From positions 19,135,267 through 19,199,266 of the forward strand of contig OZ059898.1 in the NCBI GenBank assembly GCA_964057225.1: 64,000 nt of DNA. Direction: 5' to 3'. The stretch is from Auanema rhodensis. Its lineage: Eukaryota > Nematoda > Chromadorea > Rhabditida > Rhabditidae. Positions 39,601 to 52,645 of the stretch are shown here, piece by piece. Under the pieces are notes generated by a model, which was not told where the DNA came from, made no database searches, and saw only the letters and a list, made by a program, of their open reading frames with translations. Numbering within the stretch: position 1 is the first letter of the stretch; every line of letters starts with the position of its first letter. The translations under genes and the position numbers were made by a program.

Positions 39601-41767
39601 CACTTATATCCTCGATTTTCACCCTGAAGAATTAATTTTTTCGTTGAATAACATTGTCCATCGTCTTTGCCTTGAAAAACGAAATCTGAAAACATCTACT
39701 TTTTGCTAAATTATTCTGAAATTTTTCGAAAAAATTTTTGTCAAAATGTTTTTGGAAGCAATGTTGAGTGTACATGGAAACTCAACATACACTAATGCAT
39801 CATTTTTCAAACGATCATAACTAATTTTTGTATTAAGCGTTTCTCAATGTAGTATAGTGCATTCGATGCGGATTTTTAAGCTGCGTCGATCTGTGTTATC
39901 AGATTTGCGCTAGCTTAAAAATGCACCGAGATATCAACTGATATAAGTTCACACTTATATCCTCGATTTTCACCCTGAAGAATTAATTTTTTCGTTGAAT
40001 AACATTGTCCATCGTCTTTGCCTTGAAAAAAGGAATCTAAAAACATCTACTTTTTGCTAAATTATTTTGAAATTTTTCGAAAAAATTTTTGTCAAAATGT
40101 TTTTGGAAGCAATGTTGAGTGAACATGGAAACTCGACATACACTAATGCATCATTTTTCAAACAATCATAACTAGTTTTTGTATTAAGCGTTTCTCAATG
40201 TAGTATAGTGCATTCGATGCGGATTTTTAAGCTGCGTCGATCTGTGTTATCAGATTTGCGCTAGCTTAAAAATGCACCGAGATATCAACTGATATAAGTT
40301 CACACTTATATCCTCGATTTTCACCCTGAAGAATTAATTTTTTCGTTGAATAACATTGTCCATCGTCTTTGCCTTGAAAAACGAAATCTGAAAACATCTA
40401 CTTTTTGCTAAATTATTTTGAAATTTTTCGAAAAAATTTTTGTCAAAATGTTTTTGGAAGCAATGTTGAGTGAACATGGAAACTCGACATACACTAATGC
40501 ATCATTTTTCAAACAATCATAACTAATTTTTGTATTAAGCGTTTCTCAATGTAGTATAGTGCATTTGATGCGGATTTTTAAGCTGCGTCGATCTGTGTTA
40601 TCAGATTTGCGCTAGTTTAAAAATGCACCGAGATATCAACTGATATAAGTTCACACTTATATCCTCGATTTTCACCCTGAAGAATTAATTTTTTCGTTGA
40701 ATAACATTGTCCATCGTCTTTGCCTTGAAAAAAGGAATCTGAAAACATCTACTTTTTGCTAAATTATTTTGAAATTTTTCGAAAAAATTTTTGTCAAAAT
40801 GTTTTTGGAAGCAATGTTGAGTGTACATGGAAACTCAACATACACTAATGCATCATTTTTCAAACGATCATAACTAATTTTTGTATTAAGCGTTTCTCAA
40901 TGTAGTATAGTGCATTCGATGCGGATTTTTAAGCTGCGTCGATCTGTGTTATCAGATTTGCGCTAGCTTAAAAATGCACCGAGATATCAACTGATATAAG
41001 TTCACACTTATATCCTCGATTTTCACCCTGAAGAATTAATTTTTTCGTTGAATAACATTGTCCATCGTCTTTGCCTTGGAAAAAGGAATCTAAAAACATC
41101 TACTTTTTGCTAAATTATTCTGAAATTTTTCGAAAAAATTTTTGTCAAAATGTTTTTGGAAGCAATGTTGAGTGTACATGGAAACTCAACATACACTAAT
41201 GCATCATTTTTCAAACGATCATAACTAATTTTTGTATTAAGCGTTTCTCAATGTAGTATAGTGCATTCGATGCGGATTTTTAAGCTGCGTCGATCTGTGT
41301 TATCAGATTTGCGCTAGCTTAAAAATGCACCGAGATATCAACTGATATAAGTTCACACTTATATCCTCGATTTTCACCCTGAAGAATTAATTTTTTCGTT
41401 GAATAACATTGTCCATCGTCTTTGCCTTGAAAAACGAAATCTGAAAACATCTACTTTTTGCTAAATTATTTTGAAATTTTTCGAAAAAATTTTTGTCAAA
41501 ATGTTTTTGGAAGCAATGTTGAGTGTACATGGAAACTCAACATACACTAATGCATCATTTTTCAAACGTTCATAACTAATTTTTGTATTCAGCGTTTCTC
41601 AATGTAGTATAGTGCATTTGATGCGGATTTTTAAGCTGCGTCGATCTGTGTTATCAGATTTGCGCTAGTTTAAAAATGCACCGAGATATCAACTGATATA
41701 AGTTCACACTTATATCCTCGATTTTCAAACTGAAGAATTAATTTTTTCGTTGAATAACATTGTCCAT
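33695..41767 (+). repeat. Array segment D: mixed types arranged in a 9-monomer repeat
   Basis: Four recurring kinds alternate: copies with ACGAAATCTGAAAAC and ATTCTGAAA; copies with ATTCTGAAATTTTTTG; copies with AAGGAATCTGAAAAC; and copies with GTGAACAT/ACTCGACAT/CATAACTAG. The run from 35450 to about 37555 has the same order as the run from 38609 to 40714, at an offset of 3159 bp. The rare allele TGCACTGAG occurs at 35011, 36415 and 39574 (offsets 1404 and 3159). The allele CCTTGGAAAAAGG occurs at 37561 and 41071 (3510 bp, 10 monomers) and once earlier near 12649. Confidence 0.8.
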
Positions 41768-44700
41768 CGTCTTTGCCTTGAAAAAAGGAATCTAAAAACA
41801 CCTACTTCTTGCTAAATTATTTTGAAATTTTTCGAAAAAATTTTTGTCAAAATGTTTTTGGAAGCAATGTTGAGTGAACATGGAAACTCAACATACACTA
41901 ATGCATCATTTTTCAAACAATCATAACTAATTTTTGTATCAAGCGTTTCTCAATGTAGTATAGTGCATTTGATGCGGATTTTTAAGCTGCGTCGATCTGT
42001 GTTATCAGATTTGCGCTAGTTTAAAAATGCACCGAGATATCAACTGATATAAGTTCACACTTATATCCTCGATTTTCACCCTGAAGAATTAATTTTTTCG
42101 TTGAATAACATTGTCCATCGTCTTTGCCTTGAAAAAAGGAATCTAAAAACATTTACTTTTTGCTAAATTATTCTGAAATTTTTCGAAAAAATTTTTGTCA
42201 AAATGTTTTTGGAAGCAATGTTGAGTGTACATGGAAACTCAACATACACTAATGCACCATTTTTCAAACGATCATAACTAATTTTTGTATTAAGCGTTTC
42301 TCAATGTAGTATAGTGCATTCGATGCGGATTTTTAAGCTGCGTCGATCTGTGTTATCAGATTCGCGCTAGCTTAAAAATGCACCGAGATATCAACTGATA
42401 TAAGTTCACACTTATATCCTCGATTTTCACCCTGAAGAATTAATTTTTTCGTTGAATAACATTGTCCATCGTCTTTGCCTTGAAAAAAGAAATCTAAAAA
42501 CATTTACTTTTTGCTAAATTATTCTGAAATTTTTCGAAAAAATTTTTGTCAAAATGTTTTTGGAAGCAATGTTGAGTGTACATGGAAACTCAACATACAC
42601 TAATGCATCATTTTTCAAACGATCATAACTAATTTTTGTATTAAGCGTTTCTCAATGTAGTATAGTGCATTCGATGCGGATTTTTAAGCTGCGTCGATCT
42701 TTGTTATCAGATTTGCGCTAGCTTAAAAATGCACCGAGATATCAACTGATATAAGTTCACACTTATATCCTCGATTTTCACCCTGAAGAATTAATTTTTT
42801 CGTTGAATAACATTGTCCATCGTCTTTGCCTTGAAAAAAGGAATCTAAAAACATTTACTTTTTGCTAAATTATTCTGAAATTTTTCGAAAAAATTTTTGT
42901 CAAAATGTTTTTGGAAGCAATGTTGAGTGTACATGGAAACTCAACATACACTAATGCACCATTTTTCAAACGATCATAACTAATTTTTGTATTAAGCGTT
43001 TCTCAATGTAGTATAGTGCATTCGATGCGGATTTTTAAGCTGCGTCGATCTGTGTTATCAGATTTGCGCTAGCTTAAAAATGCACCGAGATATCAACTGA
43101 TATAAGATCACACTTATATCCTCGATTTTCACCCTGAAGAATTAATTTTTTCGTTGAATAACATTGTCCATCGTCTTTGCCTTGAAAAAAGGAATCTAAA
43201 AACATCTACTTTTTGCTAAATTATTTTGAAATTTTTCGAAAAAAATTTTGTCAAAATGTTTTTGGAAGCAATGTTGAGTGAACATGGAAACTCGACATAC
43301 ACTAATGCATCATTTTTCAAACAATCATAACTAATTTTTGTATTAAGCGTTTCTCAATGTAGTATAGTGCATTTGATGCGGATTTTTAAGCTGCGTCGAT
43401 CTGTGTTATCAGATTTGCGCTAGTTTAAAAATGCACCGAGATATCAACTGATATAAGTTCACACTTATATCCTCGATTTTCACCCTGAAGAATTAATTTT
43501 TTCGTTGAATAACATTGTCCATCGTCTTTGCCTTGAAAAAAGGAATCTAAAAACATTTACTTTTTGCTAAATTATTCTGAAATTTTTCGAAAAAATTTTT
43601 GTCAAAATGTTTTTGGAAGCAATGTTGAGTGTACATGGAAACTCAACATACACTAATGCACCATTTTTCAAACGATCATAACTAATTTTTGTATTAAGCG
43701 TTTCTCAATGTAGTATAGTGCATTCGATGCGGATTTTTAAGCTGCGTCGATCTGTGTTATCAGATTTGCGCTAGCTTAAAAATGCACCGAGATATCAACT
43801 GATATAAGTTCACACTTATATCCTCGATTTTCACCCTGAAGAAATAATTTTTTCGTTGAATAACATTGTCCATCGTCTTTGCCTTGAAAATAGGAATCTA
43901 AAAACATCTACTTTTTGCTAAATTATTCTGAAATTTTTCGAAAAAATTTTTGTCAAAATGTTTTTGGAAGCAATGTTGAGTGTACATGGAAACTCAACAT
44001 ACACTAATGCACCATTTTTCAAACGATCATAACTAATTTTTGTATTAAGCGTTTCTCAATGTAGTATAGTGCATTCGATGCGGATTTTTAAGCTGCGTCG
44101 ATCTGTGTTATCAGATTTGCGCTAGCTTAAAAATGCACCGAGATATCAACTGATATAAGTTCACACTTATATCCTCGATTTTCACCCTGAAGAATTAATT
44201 TTTTCGTTGAATAACATTGTCCATCGTCTTTGCCTTGAAAAAAGGAATCTAAAAACATTTACTTTTTGCTAAATTATTCTGAAATTTTTCGAAAAAATTT
44301 TTGTCAAAATGTTTTTGGAAGCAATGTTGAGTGTACATGGAAACTCAACATACACTAATGCATCATTTTTCAAACGTTCATAACTAATTTTTGTATTCAG
44401 CGTTTTTCAATGTAGTATAGTGCATTTGATGCGGATTTTTAAGCTGCGTCGATCTGTGTTATCAGATTTGCGCTAGTTTAAAAATGCACCGAGATATCAA
44501 CTGATATAAGTTCACACTTATATCCTCGATTTTCACCCTGAAGAATTAATTTTTTCGTTGAATAACATTGTCCATCGTCTTTGCCTTGAAAAAAGGAATC
44601 TAAAAACATTTACTTTTTGCTAAATTATTCTGAAATTTTTCGAAAAAATTTTTGTCAAAATGTTTTTGGAAGCAATGTTGAGTGTACATGGAAACTCAAC

Positions 44701-46330
44701 ATACACTAATGCACCATTTTTCAAACGATCAGAACTAATTTTTGTATTAAGCGTTTCTCAATGTAGTATAGTGCATTCGATGCGGATTTTTAAGCTGCGT
44801 CGATCTGTGTTATCAGATTTGCGCTAGCTTAAAAATGCACCGAGATATCAACTGATATAAGTTCACACTTATATCTTCGATTTTCACCCTGAAGAAATAA
44901 TTTTTCCGTTGAATAACATTGTCCATCGTCTTTGCCTTGAAAAAAGGAATCTAAAAACATCTACTTTTTGCTAAATTATTTTGAAATTTTTCGAAAAAAT
45001 TTTTGTCAAAATGTTTTTGGAAGCAATGTTGAGTGAACATGGAAACTCGACATACACTAATGCATCATTTTTCAAACAATCATAACTAATTTTTGTATTA
45101 AGCGTTTCCCAATGTAGTATAGTGCATTTGATGCGGATTTTTAAGCTGCGTCGATCTGTGTTATCAGATTTGCGCTAGTTTAAAAATGCACCGAGATATC
45201 AACTGATATAAGTTCACACTTATATCCTCGTTTTTCACCCTGAAGAATTAATTTTTTCGTTGAATAACATTGTCCATCGTCTTTGCCTTGAAAAAAGAAA
45301 TCTAAAAACATTTACTTTTTGCTAAATTATTCTGAAATTTTTCGAAAAAATTTTTGTCAAAATGTTTTTGGAAGCAATGTTGAGTGTACATGGAAACTCA
45401 ACATACACTAATGCACCATTTTTCAAACGATCATAACTAATTTTTGTATTAAGCGTTTCTCAATGTAGTATAGTGCATTCGATGCGGATTTTTAAGCTGC
45501 GTCGATCTGTGTTATCAGATTTGCGCTAGCTTAAAAATGCACCGAGATATCAACTGATATAAGTTCACACTTATATCTTCGATTTTCACCCTGAAGAAAT
45601 AATTTTTTCGTTGAATAACATTGTCCATCGTCTTTGCCTTGAAAAAAGGAATCTAAAAACATCTACTTTTTGCTAAATTATTTTGAAATTTTTCGAAAAA
45701 ATTTTTGTCAAAATGTTTTTGGAAGCAATGTTGAGTGAACATGGAAACTCGACATACACTAATGCATCATTTTTCAAACAATCATAACTAATTTTTGTAT
45801 TAAGCGTTTCCCAATGTAGTATAGTGCATTTGATGCGGATTTTTAAGCTGCGTCGATCTGTGTTATCAGATTTGCGCTAGTTTAAAAATGCACCGAGATA
45901 TCAACTGATATAAGTTCACACTTATATCCTCGATTTTCACCCTGAAGAATTAATTTTTTCGTTGAATAACATTGTCCATCGTCTTTGCCTTGAAAAACGA
46001 AATCTGAAAACATCTACTTTTTGCTAAATTATTTTGAAATTTTTCGAAAAAATTTTTGTCAAAATGTTTTTGGAAGCAATGTTGAGTGTACATGGAAACT
46101 CAACATACACTAATGCATCATTTTTCAAACGTTCATAACTAATTTTTGTATTCAGCGTTTTTCAATGTAGTATAGTGCATTTGATGCGGATTTTTAAGCT
46201 GCGTCGATCTGTGTTATCAGATTTGCGCTAGTTTAAAAATGCACCGAGATATCAACTGATATAAGTTCACACTTATATCCTCGATTTTCACCCTGAAGAA
46301 TTAATTTTTTCGTTGAATAACATTGTCCAT
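41768..46330 (+). repeat. Array segment E: heterogeneous monomers with a 702-bp duplication
   Basis: Monomers here mix CATTTACT/ATTCTGAAA/TGCACC copies with GTGAACAT copies and F-type copies. Private changes are more frequent than elsewhere: CACCTACTTCTTGC near 41800, GTATCAAGCG near 41937, ATCTTTGTTATC near 42700, AAGATCACAC near 43105 and GATCAGAAC near 44729. The two monomers 44576-45277 are repeated as 45278-45979, proven by ATATCTTCGA (44871, 45573) and GTTTCCCAATG (GCGTTTCCC near 45101 and 45803), both exactly 702 bp apart. Confidence 0.8.
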
Positions 46331-46678
46331 CGTCTTTGCCTTGAAAAAAGGAATCTAAAAACATCTACTTTTTGCTAAATTATTTTGAAATTTTTCGAAA
46401 AAATTTTTGTCAAAATGTTTTTGGAAGCAAGGTTGAGTGTACATGGAAACTCAACATACACTAATGCATCATTTTTCAAACGATCATAACTAATTTTTGT
46501 ATTAAGCGTTTCTCAATGTAGTATAGTGCATTCGATGCGGATTTTTAAGCTGCGTCGATCTGTGTTATCAGATTTGCGCTAGCTTAATGCACCGAGATAT
46601 CAACTGATATAAGTTCACACTTATATCCTCGATTTTCACCCTGAAGAATTAATTTTTTCGTTGAATAACATTGTCCAT
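46331..46678 (+). repeat. 348-bp monomer with a 3-bp deletion in the stem-loop 2 right arm
   Basis: Near 46586 the usual GCTTAAAAATGCACC reads GCTTAATGCACC, losing three A residues. The deletion lies in the right arm of stem-loop 2 and should destabilise its outer stem. It is private to this copy and sets the register of all later monomers back by 3 bp. The copy also has the GGTTGAG change of stem-loop 1. Confidence 0.92.
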
Positions 46679-48082
46679 CGTCTTTGCCTTGAAAAAAGGA
46701 ATCTAAAAACATCTACTTTTTGCTAAATTATTTTGAAATTTTTCGAAAAAATTTTTGTCAAAATGTTTTTGGAAGCAATGTTGAGTGTACATGGAAACTC
46801 AACATACACTAATGCATCATTTTTCAAACGATCATAACTAATTTTTGTATTAAGCGTTTCTCAATGTAGTATAGTGCATTCGATGCGGATTTTTAAGCTG
46901 CGTCGATCTGTGTTATCAGATTTGCGCTAGCTTAAAAATGCACCGAGATATCAACTGATATAAGTTCACACTTATATCCTCGATTTTCACCCTGAAGAAT
47001 TAATTTTTTCGTTGAATAACATTGTCCATCGTCTTTGCCTTGAAAAAAGGAATCTAAAAACATCTACTTTTTGCTAAATTATTTTGAAATTTTTCGAAAA
47101 AATTTTTGTCAAAATGTTTTTGGAAGCAAGGTTGAGTGTACATGGAAACTCAACATACACTAATGCATCATTTTTCAAACGATCATAACTAATTTTTGTA
47201 TTAAGCGTTTCTCAATGTAGTATAGTGCATTCGATGCGGATTTTTAAGCTGCGTCGATCTGTGTTATCAGATTTGCGCTAGCTTAAAAATGCACCGAGAT
47301 ATCAACTGATATAAGTTCACACTTATATCCTCTATTTTCACCCTGAAGAATTAATTTTTTCGTTGAATAACATTGTCCATCGTCTTTGCCTTGAAAAAAG
47401 GAATCTAAAAACATCTACTTTTTGCTAAATTATTTTGAAATTTTTCGAAAAAATTTTTGTCAAAATGTTTTTGGAAGCAAGGTTGAGTGTACATGGAAAC
47501 TCAACATACACTAATGCATCATTTTTCAAACGATCATAACTAATTTTTGTATTAAGCGTTTCTCAATGTAGTATAGTGCATTCGATGCGGATTTTTAAGC
47601 TGCGTCGATCTGTGTTATCAGATTTGCGCTAGCTTAAAAATGCACCGAGATATCAACTGATATAAGTTCACACTTATATCCTCGATTTTCACCCTGAAGA
47701 ATTAATTTTTTCGTTGAATAACATTGTCCATCGTCTTTGCCTTGAAAAAAGGAATCTAAAAACATCTACTTTTTGCTAAATTATTTTGAAATTTTTCGAA
47801 AAAATTTTTGTCAAAATGTTTTTGGAAGCAAGGTTGAGTGTACATGGAAACTCAACATACAATAATGCATCATTTTTCAAACGATCATAACTAATTTTTG
47901 TATTAAGCGTTTCTCAATGTAGTATAGTGCATTCGATGCGGATTTTTAAGCTGCGTCGATCTGTGTTATCAGATTTGCGCTAGCTTAAAAATGCACCGAG
48001 ATATCAACTGATATAAGTTCACACTTATATCCTCGATTTTCACCCTGAAGAATTAATTTTTTCGTTGAATAACATTGTCCAT
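46331..48082 (+). repeat. GGTTGAG subfamily (four of five monomers)
   Basis: Monomers starting at 46331, 47030, 47381 and 47732 read GCAAGGTTGAG where all others read GCAATGTTGAG; the one at 46679 does not. The changed base is in the left arm of stem-loop 1 and breaks one pair. The alleles are otherwise uniform (AAGGAATC, CATCTACT, ATTTTGAAA, GATC, GCGG, GCTT), so this looks like a recent local spread. The last copy also has ACAATAATGC near 47860. Confidence 0.85.
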
Positions 48083-51000
48083 CGTCTTTGCCTTGAAAAA
48101 AGGAATCTAAAAACATCTACTTTTTGCTAAATTATTTTGAAATTTTTCGAAAAAATTTTTGTCAAAATGTTTTTGGAAGCAATGTTGAGTGTACATGGAA
48201 ACTCAACATACACTAATGCATCATTTTTCAAACGATCATAACTAATTTTTGTATTAAGCGTTTCTCAATGTAGTATAGTGCATTCGATGCGGATTTTTAA
48301 GCTGCGTCGATCTGTGTTATCAGATTTGCGCTAGCTTAAAAATGCACCGAGATATCAACTGATATAAGTTCACACTTATATCCTCGATTTTCACCCTGAA
48401 GAATTAATTTTTTCGTTGAATAACATTGTCCATCGTCTTTGCCTTGAAAAAAGGAATCTAAAAACATCTACTTTTTGCTAAATTATTCTGAAATTTTTCG
48501 AAAAAATTTTTGTCAATATGTTTTTGGAAGCAATGTTGAGTGTACATGGAAACTCAACATACACTAATGCATCATTTTTCAAACGTTCATAACTAATTTT
48601 TGTATTCAGCGTTTTTCAATGTAGTATAGTGCATTTGATGCGGATTTTTAAGCTGCGTCGATCTGTGTTATCAGATTTGCGCTAGTTTAAAAATGCACCG
48701 AGATATCAACTGATATAAGTTCACACTTATATCCTCGATTTTCACCCTGAAGAATTAATTTTTTCGTTGAATAACATTGTCCATCGTCTTTGCCTTGAGA
48801 AAAGGAATCTAAAAACATTTACTTTTTGCTAAATTATTCTGAAATTTTTCGAAAAAATTTTTGTCAAAATGTTTTTGGAAGCAATGTTGAGTGTACATGG
48901 AAACTCAACATACACTAATGCATCATTTTTCAAACGATCATAACTAATTTTTGTATTAAGCGTTTCTCAATGTAGTATAGTGCATTCGATGCGGATTTTT
49001 AAGCTGCATCGATCTGTGTTATCAGATTTGCGCTAGCTTAAAAATGCACCGAGATATCAACTGATATAAGTTCACACTTATATCCTCGATTTTCACCCTG
49101 AAGAATTAATTTTTTCGTTGAATAACATTGTCCATCGTCTTTGCCTTGAAAAAAGGAATCTAAAAACATCTACTTTTTGCTAAATTATTTTGAAATTTTT
49201 CGAAAAAATTTTTGTCAAAATGTTTTTGGAAGCAATGTTGAGTGTACATGGAAACTCAACATACACTAATGCATCATTTTTCAAACGATCATAACTAATT
49301 TTTGTATTAAGCGTTTCTCAATGTAGTATAGTGCATTCGATGCGGATTTTTAAGCTGCGTCGATCTGTGTTATCAGATTTGCGCTAGCTTAAAAATGCAC
49401 CGAGATATCAACTGATATAAGTTCACACTTATATCCTCGATTTTCACCCTGAAGAATCAATTTTTTCGTTGAATAACATTGTCCATCGTCTTTGCCTTGA
49501 AAAAAGGAATCTAAAAACATCTACTTTTTGCTAAATTATTCTGAAATTTTTCGAAAAAATTTTTGTCAAAATGTTTTTGGAAGCAATGTTGAGTGTACAT
49601 GGAAACTCAACATACACTAATGCATCATTTTTCAAACGATCATAACTAATTTTTGTATTAAGCGTTTCTCAATGTAGTATAGTGCATTCGATGCGGATTT
49701 TTAAGCTGCGTCGATCTGTGTTATCAGATTTGCGCTAGCTTAAAAATGCACCGAGATATCAACTGATATAAGTTCACACTTATATCCTCGATTTTCACCC
49801 TGAAGAATTAATTTTTTCGTTGAATAACATTGTCCATCGTCTTTGCCTTGAAAAACGAAATCTGAAAACATCTACTTTTTGCTAAATTATTTTGAAATTT
49901 TTCGAAAAAATTTTTGTCAAAATGTTTTTGGAAGCAATGTTGAGTGTACATGGAAACTCAACATACACTAATGCATCATTTTTCAAACGTTCATAACTAA
50001 TTTTTGTATTCAGCGTTTCTCAATGTAGTATAGTGCATTTGATGCGGATTTTTAAGCTGCGTCGATCTGTGTTATCAGATTTGCGCTAGTTTAAAAATGC
50101 ACCGAGATATCAACTGATATAAGTTCACACTTATATCCTCGATTTTCACCCTGAAGAATTAATTTTTTCGTTGAATAACATTGTCCATCGTCTTTGCCTT
50201 GAAAAACGAAATCTGAAAACATCTACTTTTTGCTAAATTATTTTGAAATTTTTCGAAAAAATTTTTGTCAAAATGTTTTTGGAAGCAATGTTGAGTGTAC
50301 ATGGAAACTCAACATACACTAATGCATCATTTTTCAAACGATCATAACTAATTTTTGTGTTAAGCGTTTCTCAATGTAGTATAGTGCATTTGATGCGGAT
50401 TTTTAAGCTGCGTCGATCTGTGTTATCAGATTTGCGCTAGTTTAAAAATGCACCGAGATATCAACTGATATAAGTTCACACTTATATCCTCGATTTTCAC
50501 CCTGAAGAATTAATTTTTTCGTTGAATAACATTGTCCATCGTCTTTGCCTTGAAAAACGAAATCTGCAAACATCTACTTTTTGCTAAATTATTTTGAAAT
50601 TTTTCGAAAAAAGTTTTGTCAAAATGTTTTTGGAAGCAATGTTGAGTGTACATGGAAACTCAACATACACTAATGCATCATTTTTCAAACGTTCATAACT
50701 AATTTTTGTATTCAGCGTTTCTCAATGTAGTATAGTGCATTTGATGCGGATTTTTAAGCTGCGTCGATCTGTGTTATCAGATTTGCGCTAGTTTAAAAAT
50801 GCACCGAGATATCAACTGATATAAGTTCACACTTATATCCTCGATTTTCACCCTGAAGAATTAATTTTTTCGTTGAATAACATTGTCCATCGTCTTTGCC
50901 TTGAAAAACGAAATCTGAAAACATCTACTTTTTGCTAAATTATTTTGAAATTTTTCGAAAAAATTTTTGTCAAAATGTTTTTGGAAGCAATGTTGAGTGT

Positions 51001-52645
51001 ACATGGAAACTCAACATACACTAATGCATCATTTTTCAAACGTTCATAACTAATTTTTGTATTCAGCGTTTCTTAATGTAGTATAGTGCATTTGATGCGG
51101 ATTTTTAAGCTGCGTCGATCTGTGTTATCAGATTTGCGCTAGTTTAAAAATGCACCGAGATATCAACTGATATAAGTTCACACTTATATCCTCGATTTTC
51201 ACCCTGAAGAATTAATTTTTTCGTTGAATAACATTGTCCATCGTCTTTGCCTTGAAAAAAGGAATCTAAAAACATTTACTTTTTGCTAAATTATTCTGAA
51301 ATTTTTCGAAAAAATTTTTGTCAAAATGTTTTTGGAAGCAATGTTGAGTGTACATGGAAACTCAACATACACTAATGCACCATTTTTCAAACGATCATAA
51401 CTAATTTTTGTATTAAGCGTTTCTCAATGTAGTATAGTGCATTCGATGCGGATTTTTAAGCTGCGTCGATCTGTGTTATCAGATTTGCGCTAGCTTAAAA
51501 ATGCACCGAGATATCAACTGATATAAGTTCACACTTATATCCTCGATTTTCACCCTGAAGAATTAATTTTTTCGTTGAATAACATTGTCCATCGTCTTTG
51601 CCTTGAAAAAAGGAATCTAAAAACATTTACTTTTTGCTAAATTATTCCGAAATTTTTCGAAAAAATTTTTGTCAAAATGTTTTTGGAAGCAATGTTGAGT
51701 GTACATGGAAACTCAACATACACTAATGCATCATTTTTCAAACGATCATAACTAATTTTTGTATTAAGCGTTTCTCAATGTAGTATAGTGCATTTGATGC
51801 GGATTTTTAAGCTGCGTCGATCTGTGTTATCAGATTTGCGCTAGCTTAAAAATGCACCGAGATATCAACTGATATAAGTTCACACTTATATCCTCGATTT
51901 TCACCCTGAAGAATTAATTTTTTCGTTGAATAACATTGTCCATCGTCTTTGCCTTGAAAAAAGGAATCTAAAAACATCTACTTTTTGCTAAATTATTTTG
52001 AAATTTTTCGAAAAAATTTTTGTCAAAATGTTTTTGGAAGCAATGTTGAGTGAACATGGAAACTCGACATACACTAATGCATCATTTTTCAAACAATCAT
52101 AACTAATTTTTGTATTAAGCGTTTCTCAATGTAGTATAGTGCATTTGATGCGGATTTTTAAGCTGCGTCGATCTGTGTTATCAGATTTGCGCTAGTTTAA
52201 AAATGCACCGAGATATCAACTGATATAAGTGCACACTTATATCCTCGATTTTCACCCTGAAGAATTAATTTTTTCGTTGAATAACATTGTCCATCGTCTT
52301 TGCCTTGAAAAAAGGAATCTAAAAACATTTACTTTTTGCTAAATTATTCTGAAATTTTTCGAAAAAATTTTTGTCAAAATGTTTTTGGAAGCAATGTTGA
52401 GTGTACATGGAAACTCAACATACACTAATGCACCATTTTTCAAACGATCATAACTAATTTTTGTATTAAGCGTTTCTCAATGTAGTATAGTGCATTCGAT
52501 GCGGATTTTTAAGCTGCGTCGATCTGTGTTATCAGATTTGCGCTAGCTTAAAAATGCACCGAGATATCAACTGATATAATTTCACACTTATATCCTCGAT
52601 TTTCACCCTGAAGAATTAATTTTTTCGTTGAATAACATTGTCCAT
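48083..52645 (+). repeat. 13-monomer block, left copy of a 7020-bp spaced duplication
   Basis: This 4563-bp block matches 55103-59665 monomer by monomer at an offset of 7020 bp (20 monomers). Line-by-line comparison showed seven differences, all private to this left copy: 48517 (T), 49008 (A), 49458 (C), 50567 (C), 50613 (G), 51074 (T) and 51648 (C). Shared rare markers include GTATTCAGCGTTTTTC near 48603, CCTTGAGAAAAGG near 48794, TTTTTGTGTTAAGCG near 50353, AAGTGCACAC near 52228 and TATAATTTCAC near 52575. The left edge is sharp, since the preceding GGTTGAG copies have no counterpart before 55.1 kb. Confidence 0.92.
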
